Notes: a model not told the origin generated them from the letters alone. A DNA stretch of 64,000 bases from Algoriphagus iocasae (GCF_014206875.1 NZ_JACIJO010000004.1:1-64000), one strand, 5' to 3'; positions 51,758 through 60,900 are shown, numbered from the stretch's first letter. A program made the numbers and translations.

Positions 51758-52693
51758 ATGAAATCAGTAACAGTCGTAGGTTCTGGTATTATTGGTTTGA
51801 CATCGGCCATTGCTTTGCAAGAAGCAGGATTTCAGGTTAAAAGCATTGCGAAAGAATCCTTTCAACATAGCCTTTCCAATAAAGTTGGGGCGATTTGGTT
51901 TCCTTTTGAAATCGCTCCAAAAGAAAAAACAAATACTTGGGCTACGCAATCTTATATCAGGTATTTGAAAGATCTTATTTCTACCTCAGGGGTGTCAGTT
52001 ATTCCTTTTATCAATGCCTATACTGCGGATTCCAATACAGATTGGAAGGAACAATTACCGAAAGGAAAAGTAAGAGAAGCCACAAAAGAGGAGTTACCAA
52101 AAGGAATGGATCAAGCATTATATGCTGAAGTTCCATTGGTTGAGCCTGGCATGTATTTGCCCTACCTATTCAATCAATTTTTAGCCAAAGGCGGGCAATT
52201 TCAAATAAACTTGATTTCATCTTTGGAAGAAATGACCAAGTTGGATGATTTGGTCGTGAATTGCACCGGACTTGGAGCTAAAGAAATTTGTCAAGACCCC
52301 GAACTCTACCCGATTCGTGGACAGATTTTGCGATGCGAAAAACTGGATTCTATCTCTTTTGCCGATCCCACAAAAAAGGGAGCCTTGTGCTACATCATCA
52401 ATCGAAGTGGCGATACTATTGTTGGAGGAACAGATTATGAGAATGACTGGAATCCTGAAATAAACCCAGATGACACTGCTTTAATTCTGAAACGGATCAA
52501 GGATTCAGGAATTCTCCAAAGCCCAAAAATTCTTGAAGAGCTGGTCGGGTTAAGACCTAAAAGAACGGCTGTTCGGTTTGAGTTTGATAAAGAATTCACA
52601 AACATATTCCATAATTACGGACATGGAGGAGCAGGATACACGGTCGCTTGGGGATGCGCTTTGGAACTGGCAGAGATTTTAAAAAAGGAGTAA
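51758..52693 (+). CDS. D-amino-acid oxidase family FAD enzyme
   Basis: 311 residues. N-terminal FAD motif SVTVVGSGIIGLTSAIALQEAGFQV; YPIRGQILRCEKL; GDTIVGGTDYENDWNP; LVGLRPKRTAVRFEF; and the C-terminal FHNYGHGGAGYTVAWGCALELAEIL, which is nearly diagnostic for DAAO/DASPO. It oxidises a D-amino acid to the keto acid with H2O2. The next gene is a D-aminoacylase-like hydrolase, so the pair may release and then oxidise D-amino acids, possibly from peptidoglycan. Confidence 0.9.
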   Translation: MKSVTVVGSGIIGLTSAIALQEAGFQVKSIAKESFQHSLSNKVGAIWFPFEIAPKEKTNTWATQSYIRYLKDLISTSGVSVIPFINAYTADSNTDWKEQLPKGKVREATKEELPKGMDQALYAEVPLVEPGMYLPYLFNQFLAKGGQFQINLISSLEEMTKLDDLVVNCTGLGAKEICQDPELYPIRGQILRCEKLDSISFADPTKKGALCYIINRSGDTIVGGTDYENDWNPEINPDDTALILKRIKDSGILQSPKILEELVGLRPKRTAVRFEFDKEFTNIFHNYGHGGAGYTVAWGCALELAEILKKE

Positions 52694-52781
52694 TTATGGT
52701 CTGTGAAGACACAGACCAAGGAGGTATATTGGAGATGTTTTGCTATCTTATTTTCACTTTTTACCACCTCAACCTAGAATC

Positions 52782-54455
52782 ATGAAATCAACCTATTCCT
52801 TATTCGCAGCTTTCTTTCTACTATTTGCCTGCTCTTCACCAGAAACTTATGATGTACTAATCAAAAACGGGCAAATCATGGATGGATCTGGAAATCCAGG
52901 ATTTGTGGGTGATGTCGGAATTCGTGCTGATACGATTGCTTCCATTGGTGATTTGGCCGACGCGAAAGCAGAGTTAGAGATCGATGCAACAGGTCTGGTC
53001 GTGGCTCCGGGTTTTATCAATATGTTGAGTTGGGCTGTAGAATCCCTCATCGAGGATGGACGCTCCCAAAGTGATATTCGTCAAGGTGTGACTTTGGAGG
53101 TTTTTGGCGAAGGAAATTCGATGGGACCTTGGAATGTGGAAATGAAAGAAGACGAACTCAAAGCACAAGCTGACATCAAATTCCCGATTGAATGGACCTC
53201 ACTGAGTGAATACCTTGATTTTTTGGTTGAAAAGGGGATTTCAACAAACGTAGCATCATTTATCGGAGCCACAACAGTCAGAATCCATGAATTGGGCTAT
53301 GAAGATCGCGCTCCGACTCCTGAAGAACTGGAATCCATGAAAAATTTGGTTCGTCAAGCCATGGAAGAAGGTGCCTTGGGAGTTGGTTCTTCTTTGATCT
53401 ATGCCCCTGCATTCTATGCAAGCACGGAGGAACTGATCGAACTTTGCAAAGTCGCTTCGGAATACGATGGCATGTATATCTCCCATATGCGGAGCGAAGG
53501 AGGCAGGCTTTTGGAAAGCTTAGACGAACTGATCCGTATTGCAGATGAGGCTGATATCCGTGCGGAAGTGTATCATCTCAAAATGAGTGGACAAGCCAAT
53601 TGGAGCAAATTCGATGCTGTGGTGGCAAAGATTGATTCTGCCAGAGCCGCAGGCCTGGAAATCACCACGGACATGTATAATTATGTGGCTGGAGCAACAG
53701 GTTTGGACGCTTCTATGCCTCCATGGGTGCAGGAAGGCGGATATGATAAATGGGCCGAACGCCTTCAAGATCCGGCAATTCGAAAGCAGGTATTGAAAGA
53801 GATGACTACTCCCACGGATGAATGGGAAAGTCTGATGCAGGCAGTGGAAGGGCCAGAAAAAATCATTTTGGTAGGATTTAAAAACGATAGTTTGAAATAC
53901 CTTACCGGAAAGACTTTGGCGGAAGTAGCAGAAATGAGAGGTATTTCTCCTGAAGAAACGGCGATGGATTTGGTGGTGCAGGATGGAAGCCGCGTTGGGA
54001 CGATTTACTTTTTGATGTCCGAAGAAAATGTGAAAAAGCAGATCGCACTTCCCTATATGAGTTTTGGATCTGATGCTGGTTCATACTCCATCGAAGGGGT
54101 TTTCTTGAAGTCCAGCTATCATCCTCGAGCTTTTGGTAATTTCTCCAGGTTACTTGGCAAATACCTTCGAGATGAAAAAGTGATTCCTTTGGAAGAGGCC
54201 ATTTACAAATTGACAACGCTACCAGCAACTAATTTGAAGATCAAAAAAAGAGGAGCATTGAAAGAAGGATTTTTTGCAGATTTGGCAATTTTTGACCCGA
54301 ATGAAATTCAGGATCATGCCACTTTCGAAGAGCCCATGCAATATGCCACAGGGATGGTGCATGTTTTTGTCAATGGAAAACAAGTGCTAAAAGACGGAGA
54401 ACATACTGGAGCTTTGCCTGGTCAGGTGGTCAAGGGACCTGGGTTTAAAGAGTAA
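52782..54455 (+). CDS. D-aminoacylase-like amidohydrolase lipoprotein with atypical metal site
   Basis: 557 residues. MKSTYSLFAAFFLLFAC is a lipoprotein signal. Amidohydrolase composite fold: YDVLIKNGQIMDGSGNPGFVGDVGI (beta-sandwich), then LVVAPGFINMLSWAVESL, where the usual HxH after APGFID is absent; later ISHMRSEG, AEVYHLKMSG and SFGSDAGSYS match the remaining His and Asp positions of N-acyl-D-amino-acid deacylases. The last block GFFADLAIFDPNEIQDHATFEEP is typical. It presumably frees D-amino acids from N-acyl forms. Start 52782 begins the signal. Confidence 0.88.
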   Translation: MKSTYSLFAAFFLLFACSSPETYDVLIKNGQIMDGSGNPGFVGDVGIRADTIASIGDLADAKAELEIDATGLVVAPGFINMLSWAVESLIEDGRSQSDIRQGVTLEVFGEGNSMGPWNVEMKEDELKAQADIKFPIEWTSLSEYLDFLVEKGISTNVASFIGATTVRIHELGYEDRAPTPEELESMKNLVRQAMEEGALGVGSSLIYAPAFYASTEELIELCKVASEYDGMYISHMRSEGGRLLESLDELIRIADEADIRAEVYHLKMSGQANWSKFDAVVAKIDSARAAGLEITTDMYNYVAGATGLDASMPPWVQEGGYDKWAERLQDPAIRKQVLKEMTTPTDEWESLMQAVEGPEKIILVGFKNDSLKYLTGKTLAEVAEMRGISPEETAMDLVVQDGSRVGTIYFLMSEENVKKQIALPYMSFGSDAGSYSIEGVFLKSSYHPRAFGNFSRLLGKYLRDEKVIPLEEAIYKLTTLPATNLKIKKRGALKEGFFADLAIFDPNEIQDHATFEEPMQYATGMVHVFVNGKQVLKDGEHTGALPGQVVKGPGFKE

Positions 54456-54611
54456 GTGTTTCAGACAAAGATTGTTAGAATTTCTAATTCTAGAGAAAAA
54501 ATCAATGTGTTCATCTTTGATCAAAAGACGAAGTTAATTTTAATTATAAATTTTTAGTTTGAGGAATTAGTTGCTTCTTGTAACTTGTCGCCTTAGCCAA
54601 TTTACAATTGA

Positions 54612-55328
54612 ATGAAAAAACTTATACTTCCTGTATTATTAGCCTTTCTCTTTTCCTGTTCAAAAAAAACAGTCCCGATTCAGGAAAGCACAAAAACAAC
54701 TGCTGTTAGTACTACTATTGGCTTTACGAGTCGCTTTACTTTAAATGACAAATTGTATAACAAAGTTACTGGGGAACCAATCTCCATGGAGGAATTTGCT
54801 AAGATCGTAAAGGAAAACCCAAATGTTCCTTTAGAAAAAATTTATGATAAATATGGAGTGCCTGAAAAGGTTTTCTACCATCCCAACCCACCAGAAAATT
54901 TCGGGAAACGTAATCCTGAATTACAGCCCAAAGTCGGAGAACCTTTCCCTCAATTTGTTTTTCAAACTATTGACGGCAAAGAAATCGACTTAGAGAACTT
55001 AAAAGGAAAATGGGTTTTAGTAAGGTTTGATTTTTTCACTGAAGTAATGAATAAAGAAGATTTTGCCCAGCTAGTAGAATCAATCGATCAGCTTCCTAAA
55101 TCCTCTAAATTCATTCCTATTTTATGTTCTATGGACAACAAAGAAAATTTGAAGAGAGACCTGGGCAGCTTATCTAAAAAAATAGAATTGGTGAGTGATG
55201 GTCAAGGTTTTAGTAGCAAATATCAAATCATGAGATTCCCTACTACTATATTGATTGCCCCGGACCAAACCCTTTACAAGTATTTGGGTAAAAACGAATA
55301 TCAGGAAATTGGCTCCATCATAGAATAA
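54612..55328 (+). CDS. Thioredoxin-fold lipoprotein lacking the CxxC motif
   Basis: 238 residues. MKKLILPVLLAFLFSC is a lipoprotein signal. After an N-terminal region (TGEPISMEEFAKIVKENPNVPLEKIYDKYG) a redoxin/AhpC-TSA-like domain follows: PKVGEPFPQFVFQTIDGKEIDLENLKGKWVLVRFDFFTE, where family members have WxxWCxxC. Then SDGQGFSSKYQIMRFPTTILIAPDQTLYKYLG has the cis-Pro (FPTT). The fold is intact but the redox cysteines are missing, so it is more likely a binding or chaperone-like protein. Confidence 0.72.
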   Translation: MKKLILPVLLAFLFSCSKKTVPIQESTKTTAVSTTIGFTSRFTLNDKLYNKVTGEPISMEEFAKIVKENPNVPLEKIYDKYGVPEKVFYHPNPPENFGKRNPELQPKVGEPFPQFVFQTIDGKEIDLENLKGKWVLVRFDFFTEVMNKEDFAQLVESIDQLPKSSKFIPILCSMDNKENLKRDLGSLSKKIELVSDGQGFSSKYQIMRFPTTILIAPDQTLYKYLGKNEYQEIGSIIE

Positions 55329-55357
55329 AAACAGCTTCAAAAAACGAAATAATTGAA

Positions 55358-55390
55358 AAGGGGAAGTCGAATGACCTCCCCTTATTTTTT
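55358..55390. terminator. Bidirectional terminator between convergent genes
   Basis: Arms AAGGGGAAGTC and GACCTCCCCTT (one mismatch) followed by ATTTTTTAA, located between genes ending at 55328 (+) and 55389 (-). Confidence 0.85.
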
Positions 55391-56393
55391 AATTATTCAA
55401 ACTCGCTATAAAATTATCAACCACCATACTCAGATACTCATTAAGTGCTTGCTGTGTTTTTGCTTTATATGCAGCAGGATCGGCTTTTACCTGATGAGAA
55501 ACTTCCACTTCTTTGTCATTAGTATAAGAAATACCATTGTAGGTAGTATTATAGCTCACATCTGGTGCAACATATTCCTTGAATTTCTTTTCTTCCATCA
55601 CTCCTGGAATTTCTATTTTTCCTTTTGGGCTGTAGGACAAAATTGCATTGGCTCCAGACCCATTCATTCCACCTTTCCATACTATACGGGCAGCCACTCT
55701 GGAGGTCTCTATTTTAGAACCTAAAAATCCTTCCGCAGATTTAGCAATTGCCACTTCTGGAATCTGATATTCAACAACTCCTTTCATCTTAGTGGCATCT
55801 GTTACGTAAGAGCTATTCCCTTCAATAGTCACAAACTGGAAGCTGATGTTTGCTTCAAAGACTGGGATATCTCCCAAATCTTTTGATAAAGCAGGGGTTG
55901 TATCTACGATAAATGAACCTTTCGTCTTTCCTTTGCTATCCATTTTTTTATAAAAAAAATCAAACCCAGTCGGCACGGTAGACACATAACCTAGCAATTG
56001 GGCTTTGGAAGGTGTCCCTCCTTGTGCTTTTGTCCAATTACTATAAAAATCAGTCTTTTCAGCCACATCAGAGTTCACAATTTCTATCCCAGCATCAGTA
56101 AGTTTTTTGACCACCATCGCATAGGCATTATCCGTGATTTCCTGCATGACATCTAAATCAATCCCAACCATACCTACAGCCATTTCAGCTTTAGTTTTAC
56201 CTCCCGAGCTTGCTTCCGAACTTGCGGCTATCAATTGATAATTTATAGCGAATTGATTTAGGTAAATCTTCTTTGGAGCATTCTTCATTTTTTTTTCTCC
56301 ATAGCTGTTATCGCTAAGATTTTTATCTGTGACAATTTGCCCGTTTGCCAAAGTGCAGACTAAAAAGGCAAGAATTAATAAAGAGTTTTTCAT
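55389..56393 (-). CDS. Secreted hypothetical protein
   Basis: 334 residues with a Sec signal (cleavage after LANGQ). The mature protein is Lys-rich with mixed alpha/beta composition: KIYLNQFAINYQLIAASSEASSGGKTKAEMAVGMVGID, ITDNAYAMVVKKLTDAGIEIV, EGNSSYVTDATKMKGVVEYQIPEV and a C-terminal helix TQQALNEYLSMVVDNFIASLNN. Not recognised by me. Divergent from the TPR histidine kinase gene with a ~110-bp shared promoter region containing the inverted words TAGGTATTTTGGCATACCTA (56451-56470), which could be a control site. Confidence 0.6.
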   Translation of the reverse strand: MKNSLLILAFLVCTLANGQIVTDKNLSDNSYGEKKMKNAPKKIYLNQFAINYQLIAASSEASSGGKTKAEMAVGMVGIDLDVMQEITDNAYAMVVKKLTDAGIEIVNSDVAEKTDFYSNWTKAQGGTPSKAQLLGYVSTVPTGFDFFYKKMDSKGKTKGSFIVDTTPALSKDLGDIPVFEANISFQFVTIEGNSSYVTDATKMKGVVEYQIPEVAIAKSAEGFLGSKIETSRVAARIVWKGGMNGSGANAILSYSPKGKIEIPGVMEEKKFKEYVAPDVSYNTTYNGISYTNDKEVEVSHQVKADPAAYKAKTQQALNEYLSMVVDNFIASLNN

Positions 56394-56502
56394 GGCTAAT
56401 ATTTTTTATACAAATAACTCTTCTTCAAAGCCTTGTATCAATACACTTGATTAGGTATTTTGGCATACCTAATGGTAGGTATTCGCGCTTAATCCTGCAG
56501 CA

Positions 56503-58497
56503 TTGAGAATCTTTGGAATTATCATTCTTTGCCTCTTCAGCTTTGTTTCCTATAGCCAAACTGAGCTCGTCGATAGCCTTCAAACCGTCCTAAAAAATAA
56601 TCCTGACGATTCTACCAAAGCTTCCATTATGGGAGATCTCTGTTGGCATCTCAAATATTCAGATCCTCCCAAAGCATTGGAATATGGTCACCAAGCCATT
56701 TCTATCGCTTCAAAAAATGGATTTGATGCATTACAGGCTTATGCTTCCAATAATGTCGGAGTGGTTTTTTGGGCCAAGTCCGATTACGATTCGGCTGTTT
56801 ATTACCTAGACAAAACCCGGGAATTATACACCTCTCTCAATAATGAACGGGGTGTAGCAGTAACTTCAGTGAATCTTGGACTGATACTACAAAACAAAGG
56901 AGACTATGACGCCTCATTGGAATATCAATTAGAGGCTCTGAGGATTGTCAATAAATTGGAAGATCAGGGCATAAAAGGAAGTGTATTGACCAATATTGGA
57001 AATGTGCATTTCCTAAATGAAAAATTCGACAAGGCAAAAGCCTATTATTTTGAGGCTCTTGAGTTCAAAAAATCTCTTCCTGATGATCAGTTTCGACAAA
57101 ACCTTCAAAAGACCTTATTGAATATAGGCAATGTATATGATCGCTTGGAAGATCAGGATTCTGCCATTTATTATTTTCAGGAAGCCTTGCCTTATGCAAT
57201 CTCGGCCGATGACACAAAAAGCCAGGCTTTGATCTACACAGACTTAGGCCATGCTTTTTCTGAGAAGGGGGAATTCAATCTTGCAAACGACTATTTCGAG
57301 AAAGCAATGATTGTCTTTACTTCAGGAAGTTATGAGAATGATTATGACTACTCCATTCTGCTTTATTCACTTGCCCAGAATGAATTAAGAAGAAAAAATA
57401 TCAGTGCTGCTGTACGGCTAGCAGAGCAAAGCCTTGAACTTTCCAAAAAACTTCAGAACCTAAACCGTTTAAAGGACAGCTATGGTCTTTTGGCTGAAGT
57501 TTATGAAGCAGATAGGCAATTTGCACCTGCACTAGAAGCTCAAAAATTTCTTAGAATTTATGAAGACAGTCTTCTGAATCTGGACACCAACAAGGAAATC
57601 GCTGAACTGGAAACAAAATATGAGACAGAAAAAAAGGATCAACAAATCTTGTTTTTGGATCAGGAAAACAGCCTTCAATTGGCAAAAAACCAACGAAACA
57701 GCATCATTATTGGCGCTCTTTTTTTAGTGGTCCTCCTGCTTTTATTAGTGTTCTATCTTTGGAGAAAACAATCTCAAATCCATCAACAAAAAGTAATTAG
57801 CGAGCAAAAAACCAGACTTCGCGAAGCACAGATTCAGGCAGTTATCTCAAGTGAGGAAAAAGAACGAAAGCGTTTTGCTTCTGACCTCCACGACAGCATG
57901 GGGCAATTGGTGAGTGCGCTGACTATGAATATCCAAGGTTTGAAAAACACGAGCAATGACCCGCAAGTACGGCTTGAAATAGTGGACAATTCCACCAGTT
58001 TACTCCATGACATCCAACATGAAATCCGGAATATCGCTTTCAATCTGATGCCACAGGTACTGACAAATGATGGTCTTATCCCGGCTTTGCGTGAGCTGCT
58101 GGCAAGAATCAATAAGTCTAATCAGATGAATGCTGAAGTTCAGGTTTTTGGAATGGAAGGCAGATTGAATGAAGTATTTGAAATTTCTCTCTATAGAATT
58201 TTGCAAGAGTGGATTTCAAATGTCCTTAAATATGCAAATGCCACAGAAATTCTCATTCAATTCACTGCCCATGAGGAAGAAATCATAATTACAGTGGAAG
58301 ATAATGGTCAAGGCTTTAATCTTAGGACTTTCGAAAACAGCAAAGGAAATGGCTGGAGAAACATCAATACCCGGCTAAGTCTGATCAAGGGCGAAATGGA
58401 CATTGATACTCAAGAAGGAAGAAAAAATACCACTTTAACCATTTCAATAGACAAAATAAAGGCCTATACTTCCCATCAGGTAGCAATGAATACCTAG
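56503..58497 (+). CDS. TPR-containing sensor histidine kinase (HisKA_3/NarX-like)
   Basis: 664 residues from TTG 56503; no upstream ATG. The N-terminal signal FGIIILCLFSFVSYSQ puts the TPR region (several repeats, e.g. ALEYGHQAISIASKNGFDAL, DYDASLEYQLEALRIVNKLED) outside the membrane. One TM helix (SIIIGALFLVVLLLLLVFYLW) follows, then a coiled coil, a HisKA_3 motif ERKRFASDLH463DSMGQLVSAL and a HATPase domain (N box LQEWISNVLKYANA, G box VEDNGQGF, GNGWRNINTRLSLIKG). It autophosphorylates H463 and passes phosphate to the regulator encoded next. The ligand is unknown. Confidence 0.9.
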   Translation: MRIFGIIILCLFSFVSYSQTELVDSLQTVLKNNPDDSTKASIMGDLCWHLKYSDPPKALEYGHQAISIASKNGFDALQAYASNNVGVVFWAKSDYDSAVYYLDKTRELYTSLNNERGVAVTSVNLGLILQNKGDYDASLEYQLEALRIVNKLEDQGIKGSVLTNIGNVHFLNEKFDKAKAYYFEALEFKKSLPDDQFRQNLQKTLLNIGNVYDRLEDQDSAIYYFQEALPYAISADDTKSQALIYTDLGHAFSEKGEFNLANDYFEKAMIVFTSGSYENDYDYSILLYSLAQNELRRKNISAAVRLAEQSLELSKKLQNLNRLKDSYGLLAEVYEADRQFAPALEAQKFLRIYEDSLLNLDTNKEIAELETKYETEKKDQQILFLDQENSLQLAKNQRNSIIIGALFLVVLLLLLVFYLWRKQSQIHQQKVISEQKTRLREAQIQAVISSEEKERKRFASDLHDSMGQLVSALTMNIQGLKNTSNDPQVRLEIVDNSTSLLHDIQHEIRNIAFNLMPQVLTNDGLIPALRELLARINKSNQMNAEVQVFGMEGRLNEVFEISLYRILQEWISNVLKYANATEILIQFTAHEEEIIITVEDNGQGFNLRTFENSKGNGWRNINTRLSLIKGEMDIDTQEGRKNTTLTISIDKIKAYTSHQVAMNT

Positions 58498-58586
58498 CAT
58501 TAGGTATTGAATCAAAGCTGAATCGCATCGTAATTTGTAATAAAAAAATGATGCGTTTATTTAAAAGTGTGGCAGACAAACTGACA

Positions 58587-59213
58587 ATGAACAAGTTCAA
58601 AATACTTTTAGTAGATGATCATAAAATCCTGTTGGAAGGCACCCAGCGCTTGCTCAGCGGATTGGATTTCTATGAAGTGACTGGGACTGCAAGCAGTGGA
58701 AAAGAGGCAATGAGTCTTTTGACATCCCAGGATTTTGACATCCTTGTATCAGATTATGAATTACCAGACTTTACTGGTTTGGAGATCATCAAAGTCGCAC
58801 AATCTATCAATCCTGAAATCAAAGTTATTGTACTTAGCATGCACGATGATCCTTCGGTGGTAAAAGAATTACTGAAAGAAAACATCGACAGCTTTGTCCT
58901 GAAAAATGATGCACATTCCTCTTTGTTACAAGCATTGGACAAAGTCACCTCCGGCAAAAAATATTTCAGCGATGAGATCTCCGAAATCCTGGTAAGGCAA
59001 ATAAATGCTCCGACAGAGAAAAGCGACCTTTCCCCTCGGGAAACCGAAATCATCAAATTGATAGTTAGGGACTTTTCGACGAAGCAAATTGCTGAAGTTC
59101 TTTTCATCAGTGAAAAAACTGTGGAAACCCATCGAAAAAATATCCTTCGAAAAACAGATTGCTCCACCATTGTGAGCTTGGTAAACTATGCACATGCCCA
59201 TAGCCTAGTGTAA
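58587..59213 (+). CDS. NarL/LuxR-type response regulator
   Basis: 208 residues from ATG 58587 (MNKFKILLVDDHKILLEG); an ATG at 58548 adds 13 unlikely residues. Receiver domain with acidic pair DD, phospho-acceptor D56 in FDILVSDYELPDF, Ser/Thr in IVLSMHDD and Lys in SFVLKNDA. The C-terminal LuxR helix-turn-helix is SDLSPRETEIIKLIVRDFSTKQIAEVLFISEKTVETHRKNIL. It is encoded 89 bp after its histidine kinase. Target genes are not shown by sequence; the divergent gene at 56393 is a candidate. Confidence 0.93.
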   Translation: MNKFKILLVDDHKILLEGTQRLLSGLDFYEVTGTASSGKEAMSLLTSQDFDILVSDYELPDFTGLEIIKVAQSINPEIKVIVLSMHDDPSVVKELLKENIDSFVLKNDAHSSLLQALDKVTSGKKYFSDEISEILVRQINAPTEKSDLSPRETEIIKLIVRDFSTKQIAEVLFISEKTVETHRKNILRKTDCSTIVSLVNYAHAHSLV

Positions 59214-59301
59214 AATTCCACTTTTAAAATATATCGAATTTCAGGAGTATCAATCCCAAACTCAATTCATAAAAAAACTTCATTAGTTTGACCCTAATTA
59301 T

Positions 59302-59325
59302 ATTAATCGTACTTTTACGATTAAT
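59302..59325 (+). promoter_or_regulatory. Probable ArsR operator overlapping promoter
   Basis: Perfect 10-bp inverted repeat ATTAATCGTA / TACGATTAAT with a 4-bp CTTT centre, starting 37 bp before the arsR ATG. TTTG at 59287 and TACTTTT at 59310 have roughly the spacing of Bacteroidota -33/-7 boxes, which would place the operator over the promoter. Confidence 0.78.
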
Positions 59326-59338
59326 AAGAATTCAAAAC

Positions 59339-59671
59339 ATGGGATCTGCAAAAACAGAGATATTTAATCAGCAACAAAACGAAATTGCTTCGCTTGCAAA
59401 AGTATTGGCACATCCAGCCAGGGTAGCCATTTTACAATACCTTTTTAAGACTAATGCATGCGTATGTGGTGATATCGTTGATGAAATTGGATTGGCTCAG
59501 GCCACCATTTCCCAACATCTGAAAGAATTAAAGCAGGTAGGATTAATCAAAGGAAATGTCGAGGGGACCAGCGTGTGTTATTGTATTCATCCAGAAAATT
59601 GGAAGAAAATGAAAAGTCTACTCCATGAATTTTTGGACCTAGATCTGGCACAGAATTCCTGTTGCAGTTGA
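59339..59671 (+). CDS. arsR: ArsR-family arsenical-responsive repressor
   Basis: 110 residues from ATG 59339; the longer frame from 59288 would cover the operator and is rejected. ArsR/SmtB winged helix: LAKVLAHPARVAILQYLFKTNAC41VC43GDIVDEIGLAQATISQHLKELKQVGLIKG. The CxC pair in the DNA-binding helix region matches the As(III) site of ArsR, with a further CC at the C-terminus (NSCCS). It probably represses itself and the downstream arsM-like gene, releasing the operator on arsenite binding. Confidence 0.9.
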   Translation: MGSAKTEIFNQQQNEIASLAKVLAHPARVAILQYLFKTNACVCGDIVDEIGLAQATISQHLKELKQVGLIKGNVEGTSVCYCIHPENWKKMKSLLHEFLDLDLAQNSCCS

Positions 59672-59698
59672 AATAAATACTTTAAACCAGCTACAAAC

Positions 59699-60586
59699 AT
59701 GAAAAACGAACAAGAATTAAAAGAAATCGTCCGAGAGCGATATGCAAAAATCGCCGAACAAGGAAAGGCTGAAAATGCTGCTTCCTGCTGTGGAGCCACT
59801 ACTCCTTCCAACAAAGTTTATAACATCATGATGGATGATTATTCCGATACGGAAGGTTACCTAGAGGATGCCGATTTGGGTTTAGGTTGTGGTCTACCTA
59901 CGCAATTTGCGAAAATCCAAAAAGGGGACACGGTCATTGATTTAGGATCTGGTGCTGGAAATGACTGTTTTGTGGCAAGGCATGAAACGGGTATTGAAGG
60001 AAAGGTAATTGGTATCGACTTCACTCCTATAATGATCGACAAGGCTAGAGCCAATGCAGAGAAATTGGGATATAACAATGTAGAATTCCGTGAAGGAGAT
60101 ATTGACAACATGCCTGTCAATGATCATGTGGCTGATGTAATCGTGAGTAATTGCGTTTTGAATCTGGTTCCAAACAAGCAAAAAGTCATCTCAGAAATCC
60201 ATCGAGTATTGAAGCCGGGAGGACATTTCAGTATTTCAGATATCGTATTAGTGGGAGATCTTCCTGAAGCATTAAAGGAAGATGCAGAAATGTATGCTGG
60301 TTGCGTGGCTGGAGCCATTCAAAAATCAGAATATCTCGGACAAATCGAGGAGCAGGGTTTTCAAAATATCACGATCCAAAAAGAAAAGCCAATCGTGATT
60401 CCTGAGGATATTTTGAGCAAATACCTTTCTCCAGAGGATATAAAGGAATTCAATAAAGGAGAAACAGGGATTTTCAGTATCACCGTTTACGCAGAAAAGG
60501 CAGGAAAAAAATCTTCCAAACCAAAGCTTAAACTCGCAGAAATTCAATCTGGCACTTCTTGCAGTCCAGAATCAGGATGTTGTTGA
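59699..60586 (+). CDS. arsM: Arsenite S-adenosylmethionine methyltransferase
   Basis: 295 residues. Class I SAM fold with DTVIDLGSGAGNDCFVARHE, GIDFTPIMIDKARANA, REGDIDNMP and SNCVLNLVPNKQKVISEIHRVLKPGGHFSISDIV. ArsM-type cysteines are present: CC30-31 (ASCCGATTP), LGLGCG, SNCVLNL and YAGCVAGA; the C-terminal tail GTSCSPESGCC is typical of the longer ArsM. It would methylate As(III) to volatile or less toxic forms. It follows arsR by 27 bp. No arsB, acr3 or arsC is adjacent. Confidence 0.92.
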   Translation: MKNEQELKEIVRERYAKIAEQGKAENAASCCGATTPSNKVYNIMMDDYSDTEGYLEDADLGLGCGLPTQFAKIQKGDTVIDLGSGAGNDCFVARHETGIEGKVIGIDFTPIMIDKARANAEKLGYNNVEFREGDIDNMPVNDHVADVIVSNCVLNLVPNKQKVISEIHRVLKPGGHFSISDIVLVGDLPEALKEDAEMYAGCVAGAIQKSEYLGQIEEQGFQNITIQKEKPIVIPEDILSKYLSPEDIKEFNKGETGIFSITVYAEKAGKKSSKPKLKLAEIQSGTSCSPESGCC

Positions 60587-60601
60587 TACAAAAAAGTGAG
60601 G

Positions 60602-60634
60602 AAAACCTTCTTGATAAATCGAGAAGGTTTTTTT
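60602..60634 (+). terminator. Rho-independent terminator after arsM
   Basis: Arms AAAACCTTCT and AGAAGGTTTT around a 10-nt loop, followed by TTT; 15 bp after the arsM stop codon. Confidence 0.88.
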
Positions 60635-60733
60635 GAGTAGAAAGTAAATTCATGAGCATTCAAAATTTTATTAAATATTCCTATTTGATTTGTCTTAAAA
60701 TATTTTGCTTTTTCACTTTATTAAAATGATTTA

Positions 60734-60885
60734 TATGATTATCCGCAATGGAGCCAGAAGTTAATAAATGTGTTTAGAAAGTCGCGGATAATCGTCCACC
60801 AACGGCAGTCCACTGTCCACAGGAAGTTGAAATATACTTCAAACCATTTTTCCTTTGGCTACTGGTAAGAAAGCGGACATTCATA
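60734..60885 (-). repeat. Structured ~150-bp interspersed repeat, copy 3 (inverted)
   Basis: Reverse complement of the copies at 29274 and 37290: GATTATCCGCAA and TCGCGGATAATC arms, CAGTCCACTGTCCAC, CCATTTTTCC and TACTGGTAAGAAAGCGGA are recognisable. Somewhat more diverged. It ends 15 bp upstream of the deleted DUF1801 gene. Confidence 0.8.
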
Positions 60886-60900
60886 ATGATTTAAATCGAT

